NCBI RefSeq assembly: GCF_020497125.1
Contig: NC_059093.1
Location: forward strand, 22,379,301 to 22,443,300
DNA length: 64,000 bases
Source of the DNA: Mauremys mutica
Taxonomy: Eukaryota; Chordata; Testudines; Geoemydidae
Reading direction: 5' to 3'
Below, in pieces: positions 10,864 through 22,429 of this stretch (the stretch's first letter is position 1; each line of letters starts with the position of its first letter). Under the pieces are notes generated by a model. That model was not told where the DNA came from. It made no database searches and was given only the letters and a program-made list of their open reading frames with translations. The position numbers were made by a program, and so were the translations under genes.

Positions 10864-12148
10864 TGGACCCCAAGAAATTTTTGAAATGGCTGCTGGAGAA
10901 CCAACAGTAGCAGGTGCCGCAACAGCAACAGCAGCAAGCCACATTGCTCCAGCAGTTAGCCACACAACAGCAGTTACAAGCGGTGCAGCAACAAGAGCAA
11001 CAACAGCAACAGCTGATTCAGGAGCTGACAGACCAACAACAGGATAACCAGGAGCAACTGGTTCGGCGCATTGCAACGCTAATAGGACAGGCACCAAGTC
11101 GTCCGTCCCCCCACCCCCTCCCGCCCGCCCCGGGAGCGGTAGGGGGCAGCTCCAGTGAGGGGCTCAGAGGACTACCAGTGCGCCTAACGAAGATGGAGCT
11201 GGGGAATGACCCCGAGGCCTTCCTGGTGACTTTTGAGCGGGTTGCAACCGCCATACAATGGCCTCCCACACATTGGGCCACTATTCTAGCCCGCTACCTG
11301 ACAGGCCCAGCTCAAGCAACATACCGTAACCTCGAGCCACAGGATGCCCTGGACTAATCGAAGGTCAAGGCCGCCATCTTAGACCAAACCGGCATCAGCC
11401 CGAGACTTACCAACAGAGACTCCACAGAGAAAGGTACATGCCGGGAGCCAGACCACGTGCCGTTGCCCAGCGGATCCGCGACCTCTGCTGGAGGTGGTTA
11501 GAAACCGAACAACAGACGAGTGTCCAAGTAGCCGAGGCCGTGGCATTAGAACAGTTCCTGCAGACCCTTCCCACCAGCACGAAAGAGTGGGTACAGAGAC
11601 ATTGCCCGAGGACCCTCACAGAGGCAATCTCCCCGATGGAGGATTATCTGGCAGCAGAGGGAGAACCGAAGACCGGCCCCAAGGGGGTTGGGGGCTCGGG
11701 TGAACGGAACCTGAACCCGGGCCGGGGGGCCCGTAAGGTGGACGGGGGAGGCCCCCGTCGGTACACCCAGACATCAGGGAAACATGCGACCCACAGTGCC
11801 AAGGACCCACCCAGTGCAAACCTCATATGGAGCCAAGATGACGCACGGGGGAGGCAGATCAGCCCCCGGCATACCCCGACCGAAGAAGGGAAGCGGGACC
11901 GGTGTTATGAGTGCGGACAGATAGGGCACTTCCGGAGGGAGTGCCCATACATGGATTGTAATTATGGGCAGATCTGGACTGCTTGTCACCGGGCCCGGAA
12001 GTGGGAGCCGGGGAAAATAGTCATACAGGTGAAAGTAGGTGGGATGGCTACCTGGGCCTTGGTGGACTCAGGGTGTAGCCAGACGGTCATCCGGGCCGGG
12101 CTGATAGAGCCTTCCGGTCCCACCAGGGCCCCCATCAGCCTACAGTGA
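10864..12148 (+). pseudogene. gag and protease region of the Gmr1-like element, broken
   Basis: Gag would form the particle and bind the element RNA. An ATG at 10864 opens a frame that meets TAG at 10909-10911 and continues as a glutamine-rich coil encoded by CAG/CAA triplets (10914-11040). The matrix/capsid-like part runs to TAA 11355-11357; it then resumes in a different frame at 11438. A zinc knuckle CYECGQIGHFRRECP lies at about 11904-11948 with C, C, H, C spacing 2-4-4. The protease core LVDSGCSQT is at about 12059-12085, with Asp-Ser-Gly as active-site triad. The frame stops at 12146-12148. At least three breaks separate the parts. Confidence 0.75.
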
Positions 12149-12160
12149 ATTCACGGGGAC

Positions 12161-13605
12161 GTGAAGCCAGACCCCACCATCTGGGTGCAGCTCAAAGTGG
12201 CTCGGCACCAAGTGCAGCATCTAGTCGAGGTAGCCCCAAAGTTGGCTTACCCAGTGATCCTGGGACGTGACTGGCCAGGCTTTGCCGACCTCCTGCAGGA
12301 GTGGGGTACACACCCCCCGGGAAGAAAAGTGGGGGGCATGCTAGAAGGCCGGGATTATTAGGCCAGCCAGTGGCGGACGACCCCCTGGAGGGGCCATCAG
12401 GGAATCCCGAAATAGAAGAATGGAGCCAAACCCCTGCTGAAGCCCCAACAGAAGAAGGCCATGAATGGCTGGATGTAGACGCCGACTTCCTGGAAGAACA
12501 ACGGGGGGATACCACCCTCAGTCGGACCTGGGAGCAGGGGACAGGATACTCTGGGGAGGAAGACTTGCCCCTATGCCAGCAGCAAGGACCTCGATTTGAA
12601 ATCCACCATGACTTACTCTATCGGGTAGTCCAGTCACCACAGACAAAAGAAGACCTGCGCCAACTGTTGGTCCCACGGTGGTTCTGACAGAACTTGCTCC
12701 ACTTGGCTCACTCAGTGCCATGGGCAGGGCACCTGGGGAGGGAGAAAACACTGCAATGGGTGGCCTAGAGGTTCTTCTAGCCTGGCATCCATAGGGAGGT
12801 ACGGGACTACTGCGCTTCCTGCCCTGAATGCCAGAAGACTGGCCCAAAAGGCATACCAAAAGCCCACCTTGTGCCCTTGCCGGTGATTGGGACACGCTTT
12901 GAATGGACAGGCTTGGACTTAGTGGGACCCTTGGAGAAGAGTAGCTCAGGCAACAAGTACTTCCTGGTCATGGTCGACTACGCAACGCGGTACCCAGAGG
13001 CGGTACCACTACAGACCTCCACGGTTCCGATCATCGCCAATGAGCTCTTTCAGATCTTCGCACGCGTCGGCCTGCCGCGAGAGATACTAATGGACCAAGG
13101 GACTAATGTAACTTCTAGACTAATGGCAGAATTGTGCCAACTGCTTAATATCTGGGCGCTTAAGACCTCGGTCTACCACCCTTAGACGGATGGGTTGGCA
13201 GAGAGATTTAATGGCACCTTGAAAGCCATGCTAAGGAAGTTTGTGGATGACAATCCCCAGCATTGGGATAAATTGCTCCCAGCACTACTCTTTGCCATGC
13301 GAGAGGTGCCACAGGCTTCCACAGGGTTCTTCCTTTTCAAACTCCTTTATGGGAGGAAGCCCCAGAGAATTCTAGACCTCCTAAAAGAAACCTGGGAGGA
13401 GCAAGAGACCCGCATCCGAGGAACCATCCAGTACATCCTCTACCTGTGGGAGCAGCTCCGAGACTTGGGAGCCCTGGCTCGAGAGAACATGGTGAAAGCC
13501 CAACGAAACCAAGAGGCTCAATATAACAAAGGGGCCAAGATGAGAAGTTTTGAGCCTGGGGATCGTGTCCTCTTGTTGCTTCCTTCCTCGGAGTTAAGCT
13601 ACTAG
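12161..13605 (+). pseudogene. Protease tail and integrase of the Gmr1-like element, broken
   Basis: Integrase would insert the DNA copy into the genome. A protease-tail motif VILGRDWPGF is at about 12256-12285. The H2C2 zinc domain follows at about 12700-12845 (HSVPWAGH, then CASCPEC) and contains TGA 12685-12687 and two TAG stops near 12767 and 12779. The catalytic core starts in frame at about 12895: first Asp in GLDLVGP, second in LMDQGTN, Glu in LAERFN, so the DDE triad is visible. A TAG at 13183-13185 replaces a codon inside a conserved YHP-TDG segment. Stop codons rule out a functional product. The position ahead of reverse transcriptase is the diagnostic feature. Confidence 0.82.
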
Positions 13606-15260
13606 CCAAGTGGCAAGGCCCCTTCGAGGTGACCCAACACATCGGGCCCATAGATTATGAAGTGCGGATGTCGGGGCAAAGGACGGACACTCAGGTCTAC
13701 CACGTGAACCTCCTCAAAGCCTGGAGAGGGATGAGGACTGCCCCGTACTCTCCAGAACCCAAGTTAGGGCCGTTGGTGGGGGAACCTGGGGAGCCAGGAG
13801 CAGCGGCCATAGGCCCAGAGCTCGACCTGGGCCAGCAAGAGCAGGTACAGTGACTGATTTCAGCGTTCCCCAGAGTCCTGTCAACACAGCCTGGGAAGAC
13901 CACGCTGACCAGCCACCATATCGCCACCGTCCCCAGCCACAAATTAAGGGAGGCCTGCCACCCACTCCCCAGGAAGATGTGGGAGACGGTGAGGAGAGAG
14001 CTCAACATGATGTTGGCCCTGGGGGTGTTCGAAGAGTCGCAAAGTGAATGGCAGAGCCCTACAGTACTAGTTCCCAAGCCAGATGGAACAGTCAGGTTCT
14101 GTATCGACTTCCACAAGGTGAACACGATCTCACGTTTCGATGCCTACCCCATGCCCCGGGGAGATGAGCTGCTGGAGCGATCAGGCAAGGCAGAATTCAT
14201 CTCCACCCTAGACCTAACCACGGGATATTGGCAGATCCCGTTGACACCAGCCTCCCAAGAGAAGACAGCATTCCCAGCACTATTTGGCCTCTACCAGTTT
14301 ACAATGATGCCTTTTGGGTTGCATGGGGCTGTGGCTACCTTCCAGTGGCTCATGAATCATGTATTGAGCCCCCACAGCACGTACACCGCAGCATACATTG
14401 ATGGCATCGTCATCTACAGTGCCAACTGGGAGGAACACCTCCAGCATCTCGCCAAGGTGTTACAAGCATTGGGCAAAGCAGATCTCACTGCAAACCCAGT
14501 CAAATGTCACTGGGGCCAAAGAGAAGTGACCTACCTGGGCTATACGGTGGGTTGAGGGAAAATCCGCCCTTTGGTAGGTAAGGTGGAAGCCTTGAAGAAC
14601 TATCCAACTCCCACAACCAAAAGACAAGTACGACAGTTCTTAGGGCTGGCCGCATACTATCGTTGCTTTGTGCCTGACTTTGCCACGCTCGCCGCCCCGC
14701 TGACAAATTTGTCGCGAAGCTCCCAGCCACGGAGGATCCAGTGGACGGAGGACTGTGAGAAGGCCTTTTGCGCCCTGCAGGAGCGACTCACACAGGATCC
14801 AATACTGTTCCAGCCCAACTTCACAAGGCCCTTTATCCTCCAGACTGATGCCTCAGAGATAAGGTTGGAGGCTGTACTATCGCAAGAGGTGGGGGGAGAA
14901 CACCACCCCATTTTGTATCTGAGCCGCAAGCTGTTCCCCCGAGAGACCCAGCATTCCACCATAGAGTGGGAGACCCTGGCAGGGAAATGGGCAGTCGAGG
15001 CGCTGAGGTACTACCTATTAGGGAACCCCTTCTCGTTGGTAACAGACCACGTACCCCTCAGGTGGATTAACAGCATGAAGGACTCAAACACTCGGATCAT
15101 GCGGTGGTACATGTCCCTCCAACCCTACTCCTTCTGTGTGTTACACCAGCCAGGAAAGGCTCATGGGAATGCAGACTTCTTTTACCGAGTCAGGGAAGAG
15201 GAGGTGGAGGAGACAGCCAAGGGTCAGCCGACCCAGGCAGCTGTCTTAAGGGGGAGGGTG
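13606..15260 (+). pseudogene. Integrase tail, reverse transcriptase and RNase H of the Gmr1-like element, broken
   Basis: Frame 3 carries the integrase C-terminal GPY-like segment (about 13629-13720, ending VYHVNLLKAW). After a TGA at 13851-13853, a conserved RT start (SEWQSPTVLVPKPDGTVRFC) follows in the same frame from about 14040. The palm motifs LDLTTGYWQIPL and MMPFGL are present. The catalytic box reads YIDG where the family has YIDD, so the second catalytic Asp is lost. TGA 14553-14555 separates RT from RNase H, where LQTDASE, TIEWE and VTDH mark the acidic residues. The coding region runs into a purine-rich tract and the 3' LTR. RT is clearly a relic. Confidence 0.83.
15247..15260 (+). 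promoter_or_regulatory. Polypurine tract
   Basis: TTAAGGGGGAGGGTG directly precedes the TGTGGCGGGG start of the 3' LTR, the usual place for second-strand priming. Confidence 0.65.
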
Positions 15261-16278
15261 TGTGGCGGGGCAGAGCAGCCCCGCACTGGTATAGCGGGAG
15301 TTAACCCTTCCTTCCTAGCAGGGGAAGCCATGCCCTGGAAGCTCTGCTGGGCATGCTCCAACTGGAGATTGGGTATAAAAGGCTGCAGATCAGCTCAGTC
15401 TGGGCTGACTGCCGGAGGGGAAGGACGCACACCGCTAGCTCCTGCCGAGGGAGGGCCTGTGAGCCAGGATCCGGGAGTCAGCCAAGCCGAGGCACTACCT
15501 GAGACCCTGACAGAGGGCGGCCCAGGGGAGAAACCGACCAGAGGACCCCTTATCACAGAGGTACAGTCGTTCCTCGCAGGACGTGACCCAGGGGAACTAT
15601 AAATGTTATAGCTGTATAGACACTCGACATGTTGCGCGCGGATCCCTGCTAAGCAAGTGGCAAGGAAAGCTTGCCACTACTGGGGCCCTGGGTTGGGGCT
15701 CGGTGGAGAGGGCGGGCCCGAGCCCCCCTACCCCCTCACCCCCAAACTGTGAGGGTTTATATGGACTCTGGCCGCTAGGCCGCGTTACCCTGCCCAAAAG
15801 GGTGTTTGTATGGACTCTGGCCGCTAGACCGCACTACCCCATTCGAAAGGAGGTTGGTATGGACTCTAGCTGCTAGGCTGCATTACCCCACTCAAAAGGG
15901 GGTGTACATGGACTCTGGCCACTAGGCCGCACTACTCCATTTGAAAGGGGGTTTGTATGGACTCTGGCCGCTAGGCCACGTTACCCCTCTCGAAGGGGGG
16001 GGTTTATATGGACTCTGGCCACTAGGACACGCTACCCCACTCGAAAGGGAGTTTATATGGACTCTGGCCGCTAGGCCGCGATACCCCGCTTGAAAGGGGG
16101 TTTATATGGACTCTGGCCGCTAGGTCGTGCTACTGCTCCAGACAGGGGGACAGTAGAGAAGATGGCCAAGAGGCTGTAACAGGCGGAGGGGCAGCCACAA
16201 GGACGGGAGAGTGGTGAGGCATGGACACGCCATCCTACCCCTGTCACAAGAGGGCGCTGCGGTGACAGGCCCACCACA
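15261..16278 (+). repeat. 3' LTR of the Gmr1-like element
   Basis: It starts TGTGGCGGGG and ends CCACCACA. A TATA-like GGGTATAAAAGG lies at about 15371. The body matches the 5' LTR. About eight tandem copies of a 44-57-base unit (core TATGGACTCTGGCCGCTAGG) occupy 15750-16140. Confidence 0.88.
15750..16140 (+). repeat. Tandem repeat inside the 3' LTR
   Basis: Roughly eight copies of a unit of about 50 bases with core ATGGACTCTGGCC, starting near 15752, 15800, 15851, 15899, 15949, 16006, 16050 and 16099. The 5' LTR has two copies. Confidence 0.85.
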
Positions 16279-16522
16279 CTCCTCCTTAGCTCAAATATGT
16301 TTCTCTAGCATTTTGAGATGACCATGTAATGACATATATCCATTCACATTGAGATCCAGCAAGGGACTATGACTGGGGCTTTCAAAGGGGACTAATAAAT
16401 GAGGGAACGAACTACTTAAATCCCAGCCTATTTAAGCCAGTCTGTAAAGCTTATTTTGAATTAGACAACTGAAGAGAACAGAGCCATTGTTGCTGTCATA
16501 GGTCTCACCCCCACTTAGAGCT

Positions 16523-17289
16523 GTTGGGTTCCAAAATGGGGACCTGCATTGGCTCCCCTAAACTAAAATCCTAGTTTAGACTGGTAAAAGCTGCCACCAC
16601 CCAATAAGGTATGTGTATTGGGACACAGTCCTTCCCCAAACTTCCCCTGGGGAACACAGATTCAATCTCCCTGAATCTCTACACACAGGGAAGCAGCCCA
16701 CTTCCCCCTCCCTCTCTCCTAGCCACTCTGGAGAGATTCACACCGATTCAATTCTGTGAATCAACCTCAGGAGGAACTCACTCTTCCCCCCTCCCCTTCC
16801 CTTGAATCTCCACAAGAGAAGGAATTAACCAAGTCCAAAGAAAAGAATTTATTAAAGAATAAAAAGAAAGTAACTGTCTCTGTAACCAAGATGGAACAAT
16901 ACACAGGGTCTAAACTTATCAATCTCTGGAGAGAATTCCCCCTCCCTTCTTTCTCAGTAAAAGCAATAACAGTACAGAATTAAAGAAATTCTATAGCAAA
17001 ACACAGAATTGCAAATACAGAAATAAAGGTATAAGAATACTAGTTCCTTGCTAATACTCACTAGCTTGAATAGAAGAATTTATTGCAGAAACCTGGGAGG
17101 ACTTGATTAAGATGTCTGGACTCCCTCAACTCCCAAGAGAGACTCTCTAAAAACACAAAGAACAGAAAAAAAAACTTCCCTCCACAGGGATTTGAAATTA
17201 TCTTGTCCCTGATTGGTCCTCTGGTCAGGTGTCCGCAGGTCTTTACAGGTCGAAAACAAAACCTTAACCTTAACTAACTGTTTATGACA
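16523..17289 (-). repeat. Possible reversed LTR-like repeat
   Basis: The block begins TGTTGGGTTCCAAAATGGGG and ends TTTATGACA. On the minus strand it carries AATAAA signals (within TTTATTAAAG near 16849 and ATTTATTG near 17079). The composition resembles a solo LTR of an endogenous retrovirus, but no target duplication or partner was found. Confidence 0.3.
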
Positions 17290-17679
17290 GTTGCTAACTT
17301 GTCTCAGTTAATTTTCATATATTAGCTGAGTAGGTGCAATATCTCTGTGCTTAGAACAATGACTCTTGTAAGATAGAATAATTATTTTTAGACAGACTAA
17401 TTCTTATACACAAGTTCTACAGCTGATACAAAGTAGCAACAGGGTGACCCGAGACAACTCTGTTATTGAGTTGACTGTCAAACCATGGTTGGGGTGGGGA
17501 GTGTAGATTTTTGTTTAGGCTTTTATGTTGTTTTTAAATCAAAAGTGTGTTTGCATATTTCTTAGGCATCCATACCACACACCCATTGGAGTTAATGGAA
17601 AAATCCCAATCAGCTTCAGTGGGAGCAGGACGAGGATACTTGTGATAGCATCCATAAAACATTCAAGTCGAGTCTAGGG

Positions 17680-17860
17680 GCCAGATTCTCAGCAGCTGGA
17701 AATGGATGTAGCTCCACTGACTTTACTGAAGGATCTATAGGATATGCCAATCTACACCAGCGGAGGATCTGCCCTGTATGTCCTATAGGAGCGACAGGGC
17801 CAGATCTTCAGAAGGTGTAAATTAGCAGCTCTGTCATCTTCAGCTCCAAAAATATTCACA
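17680..17860. repeat. Palindromic ancient repeat (MITE-like)
   Basis: GGGCCAGATTCTCAGCAGCT at about 17680 is answered by an inverted partner around CACCAGCGGAGGATCTGCCC at 17755-17775, and again by GGGCCAGATCTTCAGAAGGT at 17799. This hairpin type is common in sauropsid intergenic DNA. Confidence 0.45.
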
Positions 17861-18071
17861 CTGAATTAAGAATTTTTTTTCTACCAAAGTGTTCCTCAGA
17901 TCACTCCATTACCTGGTAACCAATTGCTTTAGTTTTCAGAACTCGGACACCCGTTTGAATAATTTAAAATAGAAACTGCTGCTCCATGGTGGAGGTGGTG
18001 TGACTATTTACCTATTTATTAAAATATTTATCTATTTATCACTAATGCTGCAGAGGCATGTGAGGCAAGTT

Positions 18072-18250
18072 GTTCTTCTTCAAGTGATTGCTCCTGTGCA
18101 TTCCACAGTAGGTGTGCGTTCTCACCACATGCACTAGTGCCAGAAGTTTTTCCCTTAGCAGTACCCGTAGTGGGGGAGCCACGCTGCGATCCCTGGAGTG
18201 GCACCTCTATATTGCGCTATAAGGGGAGCTGCACGCTCCCCCCACCCTCA
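18072..18250 (+). repeat. DIRS left inverted terminal repeat
   Basis: GTTCTTCTTCAAGTGATTGC opens the element. TTAGCAGTACCCGTAGTGGG and TTGCGCTATAAGGGGAGC are matched in reverse complement near 23745 and 23695. Confidence 0.85.
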
Positions 18251-18372
18251 GTTCCTTCTTGCCGCCAGTGAAGTTAATCGGAACTTGTACTGCAGCTTTG
18301 CTGCAGTATCTTCCTTAGTAGTACGATCTTCGACCGTTACTAGTTTCTCCAGTTAGTAGCCTGGCTCGGGGC

Positions 18373-20580
18373 ATGCCCCAAGCCCCAGGCTTCAAGTCGT
18401 GCGACTCCTGTCTCAATTCCATGCCCAGAAGTGATCCACACTCCGCGTGTCTTCGCTGTCAAGGCGAGACTCTCATAAGTGAGTGCTGTAAAATGTGTAA
18501 GTCCTTTAAACCTTGGACTAAAGGCGGGTGTTACATTTGACTCCGCGCTCCGCTTATGGAGTCGGCTCTGGCCCTGGCACCAGTGCGCCGACCCGACTCG
18601 GCACCGGGCATTGCGTCCTCGGTACGGAGCGAGGCCCCATCCACCAGTCGGCACCGCTCCCCTGCTAAGAAGCAAGACAAGACCCAGCGGTGCCGGGACA
18701 AGGACAGGCGTGAGGCCAGACCCGAGTTGGGAAGCCCGCAATCCCCCTTGGAACCCAGACCTCTGACTCGACGAGGTGGCTCAGGCAGCACATGACATCC
18801 TCGTCATGCCGGTACCGAGCAGGCCACCTGAATTGAAGCCCCGGTCCTGAGGAAAGCCGCTGATGGGCACCCAGGAGCCCTCACCGGCCAGGTGGGAGGT
18901 TGAGGTCTCTGCTCAATCCGCAGAACATTCCCGTAGCCTGTGTCACGTTCCCACTCCATTGTCAGAATTGCCTGGGAGCGAATCGCTGGAGTCTTCCTCG
19001 GTTCATAGGGGCTGCAGGCACCAGGACATGAAGCGTCGACGCTCCTCATCCAGCCGCAGTAATAGCAGGTCATGCCGCCATCGGCATCACTAATCATACC
19101 ACAGCGCGCGCCATGCTTGGAGTGCAATCCATCAATCACCGGCACCGATGCATCATAGCCGCAGTCACGACGGGATTCCAGAAATAGCACCTCCCGCGTT
19201 TACGTCTTGTTGTTGAGGTCTAAATCCCGGGCTCAGACCCAACATGGTCGGCACCGATCGAGTCGATCCTACTTCACTTCAGCCTCAGCTCCCAGCCGTC
19301 CTTTCCCAGGCCGCACCGTCCCTCAGGAATGTAGAACCCTGGTTGGACCTCAGCTGGCGCAGTGGCAAGGGGCACTATGGAAGGACAGTGGTGCCAGTGG
19401 GCACCGTGGCCCCAGGTGCCCGCACAACCGGGGCCCCGCTCCATGGCTGGGGCATCCCAAGCGCCCTCGGCATCTCCGCCTCGGCACCGAGACCAGTCCT
19501 TGAGCACCGAACCTCCGGCACCGCACCTGGACCCAGACGAAGATTGCGACCTACCGGCACCACCCAATGCCCTAGGGGAGGTACCGGTCATGTTGTCGGC
19601 ACCGGATGACTCCACGGCAGCGTCGCCTCCTCCTTCTCAGGAGGACTTCAAAGCTCATCAGGAGCTTCTCTGGCGTGTAGCCATGAACCTCCAGCTCCAG
19701 GCAGAGGAGATGGAGGAACTGGCGGACAATTTGTTTAATGTCCTGTCCTCCTCGACACCGGGCAACTGCTTCACCAAGGGGTAGCCAATATTTCATTCAC
19801 TCTATGGCAAACCCCGGCCTCTCTGCCACCCATTTCTAAGAAGGCAGAGAGGAAGTACTGTGTGCCAACAAGGGGCCATAAGTATCTCTACACTTACCCT
19901 GCCCCGAACTCACTGGTGGGGGAATTTGTCAACCACCGAGAAAGACACGGCCAGCCCGCACCTACCCCCAAGGACAAAGATGCAAGGAGGCTGGACACCT
20001 TTGGAAAAAGGTTTATTCCTCAGCAAGTTTCCAGCTCAGGGTGGCAAACCATCAGGCACTTCTGAGTAGATATGATTTTAATTTGGGGGGTCTCTGCCTA
20101 AATTCGAGCTCTCCCTCCCAGAGGACAGGAAGGAATTCAGGGCTCTAGTCCACGAGGGTGCAGCAGCGGCTAAAGCAGCGCTCCAGGCAGCCTCGGATGC
20201 GGCTGACACAGCGACACATTCCATGGCCTCGGCTGTCTCCATGCATCGGGCATCGTGGCTCTCACTGTCAAGGCTGTCCATGGAATCCCAGTCCCTGATG
20301 CAGGACCTGCCATTCGATGGCAAGGCATTGTTTGCAGACCAAACACATACTCGTCTGCACGGGATGAAAGACTCCCACACCACCTTGCAGACTCTCGGCC
20401 TCTATGTACCATCAGCCAAGGACAAACCCCGGCCGCAGCCCTCGCCTCCCCCCATAAGAGGCAGATATGAGCCCCCGCCAAAAAGGCCTAGGGACCAGAG
20501 GTGCAGGTCACGGCGCCAGTCCCGTTCGGCCCCACACCCCAGCCCCTCGAAGGGCAAGAGGCAAGGGAAAAGGCATTTTT
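18373..20580 (+). pseudogene. DIRS gag-like ORF, broken
   Basis: The predicted product would coat the element RNA. An ATG at 18373 starts a 55-codon N-terminal piece with a Cys-rich pattern (CDSC, CLRCQGE, CCKMCKSF), as in other DIRS gag proteins, then TGA at 18538-18540. Later pieces lie in shifted frames: a serine/proline-rich segment and FKAHQELLWRVAMNLQLQ at about 19640-19700; HKYLYTYPAPNSLVGEF at about 19880-19930; and MQDLPFDGKALFADQTHTRL at about 20300-20360. The C-terminus is basic (RPRDQRCRSRRQSRS) and ends at TGA 20580-20582. Several frameshifts and stops are needed to join them, so it is a relic. Confidence 0.7.
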
Positions 20581-20625
20581 GACTCTTTATGGGGGGCCAC
20601 TTGGCCTGTTGCCAGGGAAACCCCC

Positions 20626-22280
20626 CAGTCAATAAAGTTGGTTTTTGGCAACCGTTTATCAGCCTTCAGAGTCCATTGGTGGGTCCTCAGTACCATCTCC
20701 GAGGGGTACAGGCTGCAGTTCGATGCAGCCCCTCCACATCATCCTTCGCCCCGGGGTGTCCCTGGGGATCCAGAACACGCCCTCCTCCTAAATCAGGAAT
20801 TGACACACCTCCTTGACCTAGACACGGCGGAGATGGTACATCGGGAATTCCAGGGCAAAGGTTTTTACTCCCGGTATTTCCTGGTCCCGAAGGTGAAAGG
20901 CGGTCTCAGGCCCATCCTTGACCTGCGGAATCTCAACCAGTTTCAGGTTCGCTGAAAATTCCGTATGGTGTCCGTGGCCTCCATTATCCCATCCCTGGAC
21001 CCTGGGGATTTGTTCGCATCCCTGGACCTCCAGGATGCATACTTCCATATCCACATTTTCAAGGGTCATAGGTACTTCCTCCGCTTCCTGGTAGGGACAG
21101 ACCATTACCAGTTTATGGTCCTTCCCTTTGGCCTTTCCATGGCCCTGAGGGTTTTTACCAAATGCATGGCGGTGGTGGCAGCCCACCTCAGGAGGAACGG
21201 GCTGTAGATGTTCCCCTACCTGGACGACTGGCTGCTCAAGGGCAAGTCTCTGTCCCAGGTGCAGGCGCAGATGGAATTCCTGCTAGATACCTGCACGAGT
21301 TTAGGCTTAGTGGTGAACAAGGAAAAATCCACATTAGTCCCGGTTCAGTGCATACACTTTATAGGGGCACTGTTAGACTCCTTGGTAGCCATGGCCTCTC
21401 TCCCGTGGGACAGGTTCGAGAGGCTCAAAGATCTCATCACCTTGGTCATGGCTTTTCCGGTGACGACGTCACGGGTGTGCTTTCAAATCTTAGGCCAGAT
21501 GGCAGCATACACCTCCGTGGTGCGACATGGAGGATGAGGCCCCTCCAACTGTGGCTGGCCTCTCACTATTCCCAGGCCAGGGATGCCCTGGACAAGGTCG
21601 TCACATTGCCACCCAATGTAGTAGCCGACCTGCAACATGCTTCAGGGTATCCCCTTCTGAGAACCCCCTCACTCACTCGATCAGGTATTGGATGCCTCGG
21701 ACCTGGGATGGGGGGCCCATGTGGGGAGCTTCAAAACCCAGGGCAGATGATTACCCTCCGAATTGCACCTGCACATAAATGTCAAGGAGCTCAGGGCGGT
21801 ACGCCTCACCTATGTAGCCTTCAGCCAGCACCTAGCGGGGAAGGTGGTCAGGGTTCTCATGGACAATACGACCGCGATGTATTATATCAACAGACAAGAG
21901 GGCACGCGTTCCATGGCCTTGTGCCAGGAAGCCCAGCCCACAACATCCATCTCAGGGCTTTTCACCTGCCCAGCAGGCACAATACGCTCACAGATCGCCT
22001 CAGTAGGATCTTCTCTCAACAACACGAATGGTCTCTAAACAGGGAGGTGGCCAGGAAGCTCTTCCTACAGTGGGGCACACTCCAGGTAGATCTATTTGCC
22101 ACCATCCAGAATCGGCTATGCCCACGATTCTGCTCCAAGGTGGGAGAGGGCAAAGGGGCGATATTGGACGCGTTCCTAATCCCATGGTTGGGCCACCGGT
22201 TCTATGCCTTCCCACCCTTTCCCCTGATAGGCAGGGTCCTACAGAAGATAAAAGCAGAAGGGCTCGGATTATCCTCATAG
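20626..22280 (+). pseudogene. DIRS reverse transcriptase, RNase H and methyltransferase-like region, broken
   Basis: RT lies in one frame from about 20626 to 21537. It has YSRYFLVPKVKGGLRPILDL, LDLQDAYFHI and an intact YLDD box (about 21218-21229), interrupted by TGA 20953-20955 and TAG 21205-21207. RNase H follows at 21763-21900 (NVKELRAV, LMDNTTAMYYINRQEG). Past a frameshift, the segment VDLFATIQNRLCPRFCSKV at about 22087-22145 and the following W-x-x-FYAFPPFPLI stretch match the methyltransferase-like domain known from DIRS elements. Its role there is uncertain. The conserved ILIAPDWARQ continues in a third frame at about 22270. Confidence 0.82.
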
Positions 22281-22429
22281 CCCCAGACTGGGCTCGTCAG
22301 CATTGTTACGGGACCCTTCTGCAGCTTTTAGTGCTCCCCCCCCCGTACAGGCTGCGGCTCCGACCAGACCTCCTCTTCCAGGAAGAAGGATGTCTCCTCC
22401 ACCCCAACCTGGCCGCACTCCATTTGACA

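Larger units (their letters stand above)
10184..16278 (+). mobile_element. Gmr1-like Ty3/gypsy LTR retrotransposon, degenerate
   Basis: The element has a 5' LTR (truncated), primer-binding region, gag with poly-Q and a zinc knuckle, protease, integrase, reverse transcriptase, RNase H, polypurine tract and 3' LTR. Integrase lies upstream of reverse transcriptase, and RNase H is followed directly by the 3' LTR, so no second integrase follows. This order is the hallmark of the Gmr1 group first described in cod, not of standard Ty3/gypsy elements. Many stops and frameshifts make it inactive. No target duplication can be read because the 5' LTR end is missing. Confidence 0.85.

Noticed and set aside
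21162..22280. 372-codon frame within the DIRS element
   Set aside because: Only its last third is in the true frame; the first part is a shadow of RT/RNase H in another frame.
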